Of a stretch of DNA of 64,000 nt, positions 18,239-26,024 are shown piece after piece; within the stretch, counting starts at the first letter, position 1; each line of letters begins with the position of its first letter. Location: assembly GCF_000023865.1 (NCBI RefSeq), contig NC_013159.1, forward strand, positions 3,374,001 through 3,438,000, written 5' to 3'. The position numbers and the translations under genes were made by a program. The notes under the pieces are model-generated. The model saw only the letters and a list, made by a program, of their open reading frames with translations, made no database searches and was not told where the DNA came from. The stretch is from Saccharomonospora viridis DSM 43017. Lineage in GTDB: Bacteria > Actinomycetota > Actinomycetes > Mycobacteriales > Pseudonocardiaceae.

Positions 18239-19456
18239 ATGACCGTGACTTCCAGTCCCCGCCGGGCGCTCGATGTCCTGCTCGGCGACCCAGCGCGCGA
18301 ACTCGTAGGGGCCGTCCTCGCCGCTGCCGTACCCGACACTGAGAACACGGGTACGCCGAACCTACGTTCGGTGCGGCCCACGGCGGTGACCGTGCGCCCG
18401 TCCGGAGCCACACTCGTCCGTTACGCGGTGGAACTGAACCGACCCGACGGCACCCCCGTGCGGGAGACTCTCGTCGCCGCGACCGGTTCCCTGGTGCCCG
18501 AGGGCGCCGCCATCGTCTCGGGTGAGATCGGCGGCGAACCGATGCGGGTGGGGCTGTGGCGGTGGCCGCACGATCCCGCGCTACCGGCGCTGTCCCACGT
18601 CGTCGACCGCGACCGGCTCCGCACCGTACTGGCACACGCCGGGATAACACCCACCGGCCCGATCACCGTGCACGTCCGTTCGTATCGACCCGCGCGACGG
18701 GCCGTGCTGGCGATCACGACCGGACCGCATCACCTGTTCGCCAAGGTCGTTCCCCCCGCGAGTCTGCCGGGCCTGCGCATCCGGCACGAACTGGTCTCGG
18801 CGCGGCTTCCGGCACCCACGCTGCTGGCCACGACCGACGACGGCCTCGCCCTCATGCCGGCCCTCCCGGGCTCCTCGGCACGGACGGCTCTGCGTCGCGG
18901 ACACCGCCTGCCCGACGCGGAAGCGCTGGAGAACCTCCTCGATCGTCTCCCCGCCGACCTCACCACACTGCCCGGTCAGCCGGACTACCGACGCCGTGCC
19001 CGGCACTACGCCGCCGTGCTCGCCCTCACGGCGCTGCCCGAGGGGTCGGACCGTTCCCGGGTGGCGGCGCTCGCCGACGCGATCACCGAAGCCGAGCCGG
19101 GAGACCACCCAGTGGTGCCCGTGCACGGCGACTTCTACGAGAATCAGCTGCTCCTGCGCTCGGGAACGGTGACCGGACTGCTCGACGTCGACACGGCCGG
19201 CCCGGGACACCGCATCGACGACTGGGCCACGCTCCTGGCGCATCTGACGGTGCTCGACACCCCTGCGTCCCGTGACTGGGCGCGTTCCGTCCTCCGGCAC
19301 GTGGAGGGTCGATTCGAACCGAAAAAGCTCCGCCCCCGCGTCGCGTCGGCCGTGTTGGGCCTGGCGACCGGCCCGTTCCGCACCCAACGACCCGACTGGG
19401 CCGATCGCACCCGGCAACGCATCGCCGTGGCCGAGCGGTGGCTGACCGGTCGATGA
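18239..19456 (+). CDS. Aminoglycoside-phosphotransferase-fold (APH family) protein
   Basis: This is a 405-residue protein whose C-terminal half carries kinase-like motifs: HGDFYENQLLL, the catalytic loop near residue 297, and LLDVDTAGPGHRIDDWA with the metal-binding Asp. The N-terminal lobe LFAKVVPPASLPGLRIRHEL gives a probable ATP-binding Lys. APH-fold enzymes phosphorylate small molecules (antibiotics, choline, maltose), so the substrate cannot be told. ATG at 18239 is very close to GAGGTGA; the GTG two codons later is better spaced and is the alternative start. A putative regulator box lies upstream, suggesting control by the two-component system nearby. Confidence 0.78.
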   Translation: MTVTSSPRRALDVLLGDPARELVGAVLAAAVPDTENTGTPNLRSVRPTAVTVRPSGATLVRYAVELNRPDGTPVRETLVAATGSLVPEGAAIVSGEIGGEPMRVGLWRWPHDPALPALSHVVDRDRLRTVLAHAGITPTGPITVHVRSYRPARRAVLAITTGPHHLFAKVVPPASLPGLRIRHELVSARLPAPTLLATTDDGLALMPALPGSSARTALRRGHRLPDAEALENLLDRLPADLTTLPGQPDYRRRARHYAAVLALTALPEGSDRSRVAALADAITEAEPGDHPVVPVHGDFYENQLLLRSGTVTGLLDVDTAGPGHRIDDWATLLAHLTVLDTPASRDWARSVLRHVEGRFEPKKLRPRVASAVLGLATGPFRTQRPDWADRTRQRIAVAERWLTGR

Positions 19457-19469
19457 GAACGCCCTCATG
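19452..19469. promoter_or_regulatory. Putative response-regulator box, copy 2
   Basis: GATGAG-AACGCC-CTCATG matches the copies at 18177 and 22545 in both half-sites apart from the last base. It overlaps the stop codon of the kinase-fold gene and lies 82 bases before the Asp-rich protein start at 19551. Confidence 0.55.
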
Positions 19470-19550
19470 TAGCTCTTCGGGTTTTCTCACCGCCGACCGC
19501 GAATCTGGATCACGTCGGACAGCGACACGAACGACACGGACGAAAGGAAC

Positions 19551-19889
19551 ATGACCATGGCAGCACGTACCAATTGGAAGGTCCTCACGGTCGGCGCCGC
19601 GCTCGCGGGACTCGGGATCACGGGGGCAGGCATCGCGATGGCCGACAGCGATGGGTCGGAATCCTCGCAGATCAAGCCGATCGAGGTGAGCGCGGCGCAG
19701 GAACCGGCCGCCCCCGTCGGCGACAAGGTCGACCGGGGAGCCGACGACCTGGGTGGTAAGGCGGTCGACGACACCGCCGACACCCCGGACGACGCCGACG
19801 ACAGCCCGGACAACACGCCCGACGACGACACCCCGGACAACACGCCGGACGACGCCGACGACACCGCCGACGACACGCCCGACGACTGA
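19551..19889 (+). CDS. Exported Asp-rich repeat protein
   Basis: This is a 112-residue protein with a signal peptide (MTMAARTNWKVLTVGAALAGLGITGAGIAMA, probable cleavage after AMA). After a short ordered-looking part, the C-terminal 45 residues are short Asp/Thr/Pro repeats such as TPDD, TADD and NTPDD. Such a chain should be disordered, strongly negative and able to bind divalent cations. AAAGGAA precedes the ATG at good spacing. A strong terminator follows. It converges on the response-regulator operon, whose first gene also encodes an Asp-rich exported protein. Function unknown; a metal-buffering or sensory role is a guess. Confidence 0.75.
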   Translation: MTMAARTNWKVLTVGAALAGLGITGAGIAMADSDGSESSQIKPIEVSAAQEPAAPVGDKVDRGADDLGGKAVDDTADTPDDADDSPDNTPDDDTPDNTPDDADDTADDTPDD

Positions 19890-19910
19890 CGGCGACACAG
19901 GCAGTGACAA

Positions 19911-19942
19911 GCCCGCCGGGTCTTCCGGGAAACCCGGCGGGC
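19911..19942. terminator. Bidirectional hairpin between convergent genes
   Basis: Perfect 11-base arms GCCCGCCGGGT (19911-19921) and ACCCGGCGGGC (19932-19942) surround a 10-base loop. It lies between the Asp-rich gene and the convergent response regulator. Confidence 0.7.
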
Positions 19943-20014
19943 GTCATGCCTTCGCGGGCCCGCCCGTGCTCTTTTCCGTGCTCCTTTCCGGCGATCCCGG
20001 CTCTTCCCGGACCG

Positions 20015-20680
20015 TCAGTCACGTTCTTCCAGGCGGTAGCCCATGCCCCGCACGGTGGTGATCCGGTCGGCGCCGAGCTTCCGACGCAGGTAACGGACGT
20101 AGACGTCGACGACGTTGGAACCGGGATCGAAGTCGTAGCCCCACACCTGGCTGAGCAACTGTTCCCGGGACAACACCTGCCCCGGGTGCCGCAGGAACGT
20201 CTCGGCGAGCGCGAACTCCCGAGCCGACAGATCCACCGTCTCGCCGCCCACGTGCGCACGTCGCGTCCGCAGGTCCAATTGCAGCCCGCCGTAGGTGAGC
20301 ACGGTCGGTTCCTGGGAACGGTCGGACACCAGCCGCAGCCGCACCCGGGCCAACAGTTCCTCGAACCGGAACGGCTTGGGCATGTAGTCGTCGGCACCGC
20401 CCTCCAGGCCCGCCACCGTGTCCTGCACGCTGTCCCGCGCCGTCAGGATGATCACGGGGATCGGACAACGTTCGGCCCGGAGCTTGCGCAGCACCGTGAA
20501 GCCGTCCATACCCGGTAGGCCGATGTCGAGCACCATGAGGTCGAACGACCCTGTGAGCGCGTACTCGTAGGCGGCCTGGCCGTCCTCCACCACCGTCACC
20601 GTGAACCCGTTGGCGGTGAGCCCTTTGTTGACGAACGCGGCGATGCGGGGTTCGTCCTCCGCGACCAGGATGCGGCTCAT
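20015..20680 (-). CDS. Response regulator, OmpR/PhoB family
   Basis: This is a 221-residue DNA-binding response regulator. The receiver domain (1-115) has the acidic pair EDE (8-10), the phosphoacceptor Asp52 in DLMVLDIGLPG, Thr in ILTARD and Lys in KPFRFEEL. The winged-helix output domain (about 125-218) has the usual LSAREFALAETFLRHPGQVLSREQLL and the recognition region DVYVRYLRRKLG. It overlaps the sensor kinase gene by 4 bases. The three 18-base dyads at 18177, 19452 and 22545 are plausible targets of this protein, one being in its own operon promoter. Confidence 0.92.
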   Translation of the reverse strand: MSRILVAEDEPRIAAFVNKGLTANGFTVTVVEDGQAAYEYALTGSFDLMVLDIGLPGMDGFTVLRKLRAERCPIPVIILTARDSVQDTVAGLEGGADDYMPKPFRFEELLARVRLRLVSDRSQEPTVLTYGGLQLDLRTRRAHVGGETVDLSAREFALAETFLRHPGQVLSREQLLSQVWGYDFDPGSNVVDVYVRYLRRKLGADRITTVRGMGYRLEERD

Positions 20681-22173
20681 CGTCTCCCCTCCGTGTGACG
20701 TCCGTGGGGCGGTGCGGCCACGGCAGGGACCTCGACGGTGAACGTGGCACCGCGCCCCGGTTCGCTGTCCAACGTGACTCTGCCGCCGTGCGCGACGGCG
20801 ATCGCCCGCACGATCGACAGGCCCAGGCCCGCACCGTCCGAACGGCGCCCGGAACCACCGCGCGCGAATCGTTCGAAGATCCGTTCGCGGTCCTCCTCCG
20901 CCACCCCCACCCCGGAATCCGCGACCCAGAACCGCACGACACCGGGACCGTGGTCGGAGCCGAGGGCGATGCGCGCCCCGTCCGACGTGTGGTGGACCGC
21001 GTTGTCGGCCAACGCCACCACGGCCTGTGTGACGCGTTGCGGGTCGAGCACCGCTTCCACTCGGGCGACACTGTCGAGTACCCAGTCCCGCTCGCCGAGA
21101 CCGGTGACCTTGTCGAAGATCGCCTCGGTGAGCGCGGCGAGGTCGACGGGTTCCGGCCGTAAGAACTCCGGTTGTTCGGAACGGGCGAGCAACAACAGGT
21201 CCGACACCATGCGGTTCATGCGGCCGAGCTCGTCGTCCACGAGTTCCACCGTGTTCGCCACGTCCTCGGGGTCCGCCGGGTCGAGCACCTCCAGATGCCC
21301 GCGGACGATCGTGATCGGTGTCCGCAGCTCATGTCCGGCGTCGTCGACGAATCGACGTTGTTCGACCACCGCGCTCTCCACCCGGTCCAGCATCGCGTTC
21401 ACCGTGTTCACCAGTTCCCCGATCTCGTCCCCGGGACGGTCGGAGCGCTGTGGGATCCGGCGGGACAGATCCGTGTCAGTGATGGACCGTGCGGTGGCCG
21501 TGATGTCCCGCAACGGCCGCAGGATGCGTCCCGCCACGACCCAGGCACCCGCGGTGGCCAGTAGGACGGTGCCCACCCCCACCCCCAGCATCAGGCGCGC
21601 GATCTCGTTGACGTCCTGCCGTTCCTGGTCGGCGAAGTAGGCGGCGACGATCACGCCGTGCCGGGGGTCACCGTCGAGCCGGACGGGTACGGCGAGGTAA
21701 CGCACCTCCCCCGCCTCGCTGTCGTAGCGGCCTTCCGTCGGCTCGCGCACCGTCGCCACCTGTGCGGTGAAGTTCGGATCGTTCGCCAGCAGCACCGGGG
21801 CCTGCTGCCGGCTCTGATAGGCGAATCGGCCGTCGACGTAGCCGAGGAACTTCTCGTTGGGGCGGGCGAGGTTGTACGTGATGGCGACGTTGAGCACCTC
21901 GTCCACCCCGGCGAACGGACGTCCCGTGGCGGGGTCGATACCGCTTTCGGTGAGCGTGCCGAACTCCCGGATCTCGCTGCGCAGCGCCTCGTCCATGCGT
22001 CTGTTGACGTCATCGACGGACAGCTGCCAGGTCACCAGGGTGAGCAACGCCAGCGCCGCGAGCACCAGCAGCAGCATCCAGCCGATGATGCGGGCGCGGG
22101 CGGTGGAAAGTCTGCGCTGTCGAGGCGCCGAGGGCATGCCGGGCGACGTGGAGTATGTCGGGACGGAACTCAT
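20677..22173 (-). CDS. Membrane sensor histidine kinase
   Basis: This is a 498-residue kinase. It has a cytoplasmic basic start, membrane helix 1 (IIGWMLLLVLAALALLTLVTW), an extracytoplasmic sensor of about 130 residues, helix 2 (LMLGVGVGTVLLATAGAWVVAG), HAMP, and HisKA with the phosphorylated His in FVDDAGHELRTP near residue 280. The HATPase_c boxes follow (LADNAVHH, VADSGVGV, RSDGAGLGLSIV). The start overlaps the stop of the Asp-rich membrane protein (TGATG), so the three genes are one unit. The signal is unknown; the acidic proteins encoded on both sides suggest a cation- or envelope-related cue. Confidence 0.92.
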   Translation of the reverse strand: MSSVPTYSTSPGMPSAPRQRRLSTARARIIGWMLLLVLAALALLTLVTWQLSVDDVNRRMDEALRSEIREFGTLTESGIDPATGRPFAGVDEVLNVAITYNLARPNEKFLGYVDGRFAYQSRQQAPVLLANDPNFTAQVATVREPTEGRYDSEAGEVRYLAVPVRLDGDPRHGVIVAAYFADQERQDVNEIARLMLGVGVGTVLLATAGAWVVAGRILRPLRDITATARSITDTDLSRRIPQRSDRPGDEIGELVNTVNAMLDRVESAVVEQRRFVDDAGHELRTPITIVRGHLEVLDPADPEDVANTVELVDDELGRMNRMVSDLLLLARSEQPEFLRPEPVDLAALTEAIFDKVTGLGERDWVLDSVARVEAVLDPQRVTQAVVALADNAVHHTSDGARIALGSDHGPGVVRFWVADSGVGVAEEDRERIFERFARGGSGRRSDGAGLGLSIVRAIAVAHGGRVTLDSEPGRGATFTVEVPAVAAPPHGRHTEGRR

Positions 22174-22499
22174 CAGTCGTCGTCACCGTCGTCACCGTCA
22201 TCACCGTCGTCATCGTCATCGATGTCGTCACGGTCGTCGACGTCATCGAGCGCGGGCGGCGGGTTGACCATGCCGTCGTCATCGTCGTCGTCACCGTCGT
22301 CACCGTCGTCACGGTCGTCATCGCTGGGAGCGGCCGACGGGGACGACGAGGACACCTCACCCGGGGGCGTGGCAGGTGTACTGACGGTGATCGACTTCGG
22401 CAACGGGGTCTGCGGCTCCGGATCACTGAGAAGGAACACCGCTGCCAGCGCCATCCCCACGACGATCAGCGCAGACACGATGGCGAGCGGACGTTTCAC
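22173..22499 (-). CDS. Asp-rich single-helix membrane protein, first gene of the two-component operon
   Basis: The GTG at 22499 opens 108 residues: MKRPLAIVSALIVVGMALAA is a signal or anchor helix, then a Pro/Ser/Thr stretch (TPATPPGEVSSSSPSAAPS), then about 50 residues that are almost only Asp with some Gly and Val (DDRDDGDDGDDDDDDG). The stop overlaps the kinase start by one base. The Asp tail is encoded by near-perfect GAC/GAT repeats, so its length probably varies between strains. An exported polyanionic tail next to a sensor kinase could act as a cation-dependent ligand or inhibitor of the sensor, but this is inference. Confidence 0.72.
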   Translation of the reverse strand: MKRPLAIVSALIVVGMALAAVFLLSDPEPQTPLPKSITVSTPATPPGEVSSSSPSAAPSDDDRDDGDDGDDDDDDGMVNPPPALDDVDDRDDIDDDDDGDDGDDGDDD

Positions 22500-22544
22500 C
22501 TGGTCAAGTCTAGGGCGCGGTTGATTGGCCCACCGTGAGAACAC

Positions 22545-22562
22545 GATGAGAACGCTCTCATC
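22545..22562. promoter_or_regulatory. Putative response-regulator box, copy 3
   Basis: GATGAG-AACGCT-CTCATC is a perfect 6-base dyad with a 6-base centre. It lies 46 bases upstream of the Asp-rich gene start, almost the same distance as copy 1 has from its gene. It is the site expected for autoregulation of the two-component operon. Confidence 0.62.
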
Positions 22563-22614
22563 CACGGGCGAAATTCGGTGGCCTCCACTCCCTGCCGTGA
22601 GCAAGATCGAAACC

Positions 22615-23208
22615 ATGTCCGTACCGTCGTTCGCTGAGAAACCGACTTTGCCGGGGCAACACGTCCTACTGCGTCCCGTGACCCCCGCCGACGCGCCCGC
22701 GCTCGTGGCCTCCCTGGCCGATCCGGAGGTGCGACGGCTCACCGGCACACACCACGGCCTGGAACCCGGCAAGGAATTGGAACAAGCGCGACACTGGTAC
22801 GCCACCCGCGCCGACCACACCGACCGACTCGACCTGGCGATCGTCGAACGGGACAGCGGTGACTACGTCGGCGAGGCCGTGTTGACCGATCTCGACGTCG
22901 ACAACCTGTCGTGTTCGTTCCGTATCGCTCTCGCGGGCAGCCACCTGTTCGGACGCGGCTACGGCACCGAGGCGACCCGGCTGCTGCTCACGCACGCCTT
23001 CGACACCGTGGGACTGCACCGGGTGGAGCTGGAGGTGTTCGCGTTCAATCCACGTGCTCGCCGTGTATACGAGAAGGTGGGATTCGTGTGGGAGGGTACG
23101 AAACGTCACGCGCTGTGGTGGGACGGTGAGTGGATCGACCTGCACCTGATGGGTTTGCTCGCCGACGAGTGGCGCGCCCACCGGGGATATCCCGAGCGGA
23201 CTCGGTGA
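22615..23208 (+). CDS. GNAT family N-acetyltransferase (RimJ/RimL-like)
   Basis: This is a 197-residue acetyl-CoA-dependent transferase of the Acetyltransf_3 type. Strand one reads HVLLRPVTPADAPALVASLADPEV, the acetyl-CoA loop is FGRGYGTEATRLLLTHAF, and the C-terminal signature is LHRVELEVFAFNPRARRVYEKVGFVWEG. The target could be a ribosomal protein N-terminus, spermidine or another amine. ATG at 22615 was chosen; an in-frame GTG at 22597 is possible and neither has a strong ribosome site. The gene is divergent from the two-component operon and could share its regulator box. Confidence 0.83.
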   Translation: MSVPSFAEKPTLPGQHVLLRPVTPADAPALVASLADPEVRRLTGTHHGLEPGKELEQARHWYATRADHTDRLDLAIVERDSGDYVGEAVLTDLDVDNLSCSFRIALAGSHLFGRGYGTEATRLLLTHAFDTVGLHRVELEVFAFNPRARRVYEKVGFVWEGTKRHALWWDGEWIDLHLMGLLADEWRAHRGYPERTR

Positions 23209-23235
23209 TCACTCGCGCACGGCAACGAACACGAA

Positions 23236-23934
23236 TCACACCCGGGACGATCCGGAACGTCCCGGACGCCCCTCCGTCCGAAACCCCGTCTCCCGTAGAG
23301 ACCGCTCGATGTCGTCCCGGCCACGGAATCGCAGTGTCGAGTCGGAGGTGAGTGTGGTCCCGTCGGTGTCGAACACGTAGGTCCAGCGGAACGACACCAG
23401 CGGCTCGGCCACGTCCAACACCTGACACCACGTGCGGACCACGCCCGTACCGGGAATGTCGGCCTCGATGAAGGTGCGTTCGGGGGTCCAACCGGTCCAC
23501 GCGCGCCACGCCGGGTCACGCGTTTCGAACACCAGCCTCCCGCCCGGTCGCAACGCCGCGTGAATACCGCGCAACGTCTCGTGCCAGTCGGCGTCGGTGA
23601 GGAACACCTGGGTCACGTTGGCGGTCATGGTGGCAAGACCCACCGCCAACGGCGGTAACGTCGTCGCGTCTCCATGCAGCCATCGCACCTGCTCGGCGAG
23701 GGACTTACCCCGTGCGACGTCGAGGGACGCGGCGGCCGGTTCGACACCCACCACGTCGAGACCACGCTCGGCGAGCAGACACGCGAACGTCCCCGCACCG
23801 CACCCGACGTCCAGCACGCTGCGCGCCTCGAACTCCTCGACCATCGCAAGGTAGGCGTCGAGGTCACTGCGATCGGGATCGAGCGGGTCGTACAGGGGAG
23901 CGAGCCGCGGATCCGCGTAGAGGGCGTCAGGCAT
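23236..23934 (-). CDS. Class I SAM-dependent methyltransferase
   Basis: This is a 232-residue Rossmann-fold methyltransferase. Motif I, SVLDVGCGAGTFACLLAERGLDVVGVEP, is near residues 39-66, HGDATTLP follows, and the post-motif region is LRPGGRLVFETRDP. A C-terminal strand-rich part (FRWTYVFDTDGTTLTSDSTLRFR) resembles ubiE/Methyltransf_25-type small-molecule enzymes. ATG at 23934 is chosen over the longer frame to 24132, which lacks similarity. Substrate not predictable. It converges on the acetyltransferase gene with a 27-base gap. Confidence 0.82.
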   Translation of the reverse strand: MPDALYADPRLAPLYDPLDPDRSDLDAYLAMVEEFEARSVLDVGCGAGTFACLLAERGLDVVGVEPAAASLDVARGKSLAEQVRWLHGDATTLPPLAVGLATMTANVTQVFLTDADWHETLRGIHAALRPGGRLVFETRDPAWRAWTGWTPERTFIEADIPGTGVVRTWCQVLDVAEPLVSFRWTYVFDTDGTTLTSDSTLRFRGRDDIERSLRETGFRTEGRPGRSGSSRV

Positions 23935-24181
23935 GGGCGGGACAGTAGCGCGCCGAGGCCCGGGAGCGACGGATTTACCGGCGCAACGACCAGCGCCTAC
24001 CCGAACCGAGCCCGCCCGACAGCCGTGCCCGGCGGCCCCACCCTCCTCTACGATGCGGGCATGGAGTGTTTCGCAGCGGACCGGATCCGCGTCTGAGAGC
24101 GGCCCTTCGGGCCGTGAGTGAAGCCATCGCATCCCGAAACGACGGTTCCCTCTTCACGCTCTCAGCAGAAAGGCTTCCTCC

Positions 24182-24664
24182 ATGGACATCCGTCCGCTCA
24201 CACCCCAGGACCTCCCGGTCCTTCTCGAGTTGACGATCGACACTTTCGAACCGTTCTACGAGCACTCGTTCCGCCCGCTCGTCGGTGACGTCGTCTTCGC
24301 CAACCGGCACGGTGACTGGCGAGAGGACTACCGTCGCCACCTCGCCGGTCTGCATGCCCCGGAAGACGGTCGGTATGCCGCCGTCGCCGAAGTCAACGAA
24401 CGGATCGTGGGATTCGTCGGCTGGATCCTCCGGCCCGCTGAGCGTCACGGCGAGATCGACCTCCTGGCAATCGCGGCCGACAGCCGTCGGCGCGGCGTCG
24501 GCAGGGCGCTCGTCGAACACGCGATCGCGCACTTGAAGACCGGTGGCGCAAAAGTCGTGTCCATCGGCACCGGCGGGGACGACTTCCACGCCCCTGCCCG
24601 CGCTCTCTACGAGGAACTCGGGTTCACCCCGTTCCCCAACGTCAACTACACGAAGGCGATCTGA
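24182..24664 (+). CDS. GNAT family N-acetyltransferase
   Basis: This is a 160-residue single-domain acetyltransferase. It opens MDIRPLTPQDLPVLLEL (strand 1), has the acetyl-CoA pyrophosphate loop RRRGVGRALVEHAI in the LLAIAADSRRRGVG segment, and ends ARALYEELGFTPFPNVNYTKAI. The Arg-Arg-Gly-Val-Gly-Arg-Ala pattern is the classical Q/RxxGxG/A motif. AGAAAGG lies about 9 bases before the ATG. A strong hairpin terminator follows. Substrate unknown. Confidence 0.83.
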   Translation: MDIRPLTPQDLPVLLELTIDTFEPFYEHSFRPLVGDVVFANRHGDWREDYRRHLAGLHAPEDGRYAAVAEVNERIVGFVGWILRPAERHGEIDLLAIAADSRRRGVGRALVEHAIAHLKTGGAKVVSIGTGGDDFHAPARALYEELGFTPFPNVNYTKAI

Positions 24665-24669
24665 GCCCC

Positions 24670-24712
24670 CCGGGGAGGGGTCGTCTCCAAGTGGAAGACG
24701 GCCCCTCCCCGG
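24670..24712 (+). terminator. Hairpin terminator after the acetyltransferase gene
   Basis: Arms CCGGGGAGGGG (24670-24680) and CCCCTCCCCGG (24702-24712), extended inward by CGTCT/AGACG, begin six bases after the stop codon. No long T run follows. Confidence 0.7.
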
Positions 24713-24858
24713 CACGACACACCGCCTGTCACCGGTACCGCATTCCTCGAGACCGAGGTAGAAGCTGGCGAATCGAGCAAACCGACGTCACGAACCCCAG
24801 ACACACCCGGGTCGACCGCGAGAACCAGCGGATCTTCCCAGGCTGAGATACTCCACCG

Positions 24859-25056
24859 TCACCGGGCGAGACGGTCGAGCATTCCGGCATGGCGAGCGCG
24901 GCCTTCTCGGGACAGCGCCCTCACCCGTTCGTCACGGACACGCCGGGCCGCGGCCCCGGTGATCGCACGCACGGCGGCCTCGTGCTCACTGATGCCCTCG
25001 GCCCGTGCGAGCAGGGCAAGCGCCCGTTCCTGTTCCTCGGTCAACCGCAGGGTCAT
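24859..25056 (-). CDS. Ribbon-helix-helix (CopG/Arc-like) small protein
   Basis: This is a 65-residue protein. The N-terminal strand-helix-helix pattern MTLRLTEEQERALALLARAEGISEHEAAVRAITGAAARR fits a ribbon-helix-helix DNA-binding domain as found in antitoxins. The remaining part is a basic helix (RVRDERVRALSREGRARHAGM). ATG at 25056 is used; the frame is open to 25143 but the upstream part has no ribosome site or similarity. No toxin-like gene (PIN, RelE or Fic) is visible next to it, so it may be a solitary regulator. The 200 bases on its downstream side hold nothing recognisable. Confidence 0.6.
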   Translation of the reverse strand: MTLRLTEEQERALALLARAEGISEHEAAVRAITGAAARRVRDERVRALSREGRARHAGMLDRLAR

Positions 25057-25209
25057 CGCCGTAACGGGAAATGACACCACTTCGGTATCACCGTTCCCCG
25101 ACGTCGAGACGGCACACGGACGGCACGAACCCATCGGCCCCACGAGGACCGGCCGCCCGGAACCGTGGCCCGCGCGGCGGCCACGCCTGCGCCCGGAGGA
25201 TGGACGAGA

Positions 25210-25965
25210 TCAGGGCGAGACGTTGGCCGCCGCCGCGGCGACGCCGAGCAAGGCGTTGCCGAGACCGTGCGCGATGATCACCACGTTGAGCGAGTCGTAC
25301 CTCCGGTACAGCCAGCCGAGGTACAGACCACCGAGCAGACCCGTCACCGTGTTGTATGCCCGCGGCAGGTGGGCGAGGCTGAACGCGACCGACGACAGCA
25401 CCAGTCCCGCCTTCGACCCGAACCGGTCACTCAGCCCGGTCATGAGCACACCGCGGTAGACCACTTCCTCGTAGAAACCGGTGACCACGACACCGAACAG
25501 CACCGCGAACACCAGTTGCGCCCACGCGGGCCCGTCCGCGATCCCACCAGCGGGACCACCATCGAGCGGGAGGAACATGACGGCGAAATTGATCGCTGCC
25601 AGCCCGACCGCACCCGCAAGACCCACGAGCGTGGTGCGGAGCGTGGGGCGATGCAACCGCAGTGGCGAAGCCACCCGGCCGTAGCGGAGACGCGTGATGC
25701 CCAACGCGATCACCAGGATGAGCCCGTTGGCGACACCCCATCCGATCGCGTCGGCGAGCAACGGTGACATCCCCGCCGACCGCAACGGCCCGGAGGCGAG
25801 TTCGACGACGGTCTCAAACCCCAGCACGATCCCCGCCGCGAACACCACCACCAGGTCGACCCGGTGGAACCGGCCGTTCGGCACGTCGGTTCGGGAACGG
25901 GACCGTCCGCGGCCTGACAGCTCCTCACCAGAAAGCGTGAGTTGACGGTCGTCCGACTTCGACAT
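25210..25965 (-). CDS. CPBP family intramembrane metalloprotease (CAAX protease/Abi type)
   Basis: This is a 251-residue polytopic membrane protein with about seven hydrophobic segments. The family motifs are present: EEVVYRGVLMTGL (the EExxxR motif with catalytic Glu pair), a conserved Ser-Phe-Ala-His motif (VLSSVAFSLAHLP) and the last His motif (NVVIIAHGLGNAL). In bacteria such proteases process membrane peptides, act in bacteriocin immunity or serve as scaffolds. ATG at 25965 was chosen; the frame continues to a TTG at 25986. It is divergent from a TetR gene with a dyad between them, so the TetR protein probably represses it. Confidence 0.82.
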   Translation of the reverse strand: MSKSDDRQLTLSGEELSGRGRSRSRTDVPNGRFHRVDLVVVFAAGIVLGFETVVELASGPLRSAGMSPLLADAIGWGVANGLILVIALGITRLRYGRVASPLRLHRPTLRTTLVGLAGAVGLAAINFAVMFLPLDGGPAGGIADGPAWAQLVFAVLFGVVVTGFYEEVVYRGVLMTGLSDRFGSKAGLVLSSVAFSLAHLPRAYNTVTGLLGGLYLGWLYRRYDSLNVVIIAHGLGNALLGVAAAAANVSP

Positions 25966-25992
25966 CCGCACCACCCGCCTTTTCAAGTCGCA

Positions 25993-26008
25993 TGACCTAA
26001 ATAAGTCA
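25993..26008. promoter_or_regulatory. Putative TetR operator in the divergent promoter
   Basis: TGACCTAAATAAGTCA is an imperfect palindrome with perfect TGAC/GTCA ends in the 59-base gap between the protease and TetR genes. TACTATAT at 26013-26020 looks like the -10 element of the TetR gene, directly beside the dyad. Confidence 0.6.
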
Positions 26009-26024
26009 CGCGTACTATATACGT

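Noticed and set aside
22155-22538. Val/Thr-rich plus-strand frame opposite the Asp-rich gene
   Set aside because: TCGTCA repeats read as Val/Val/Thr in this direction. The minus frame has a signal helix and is coupled to the kinase.
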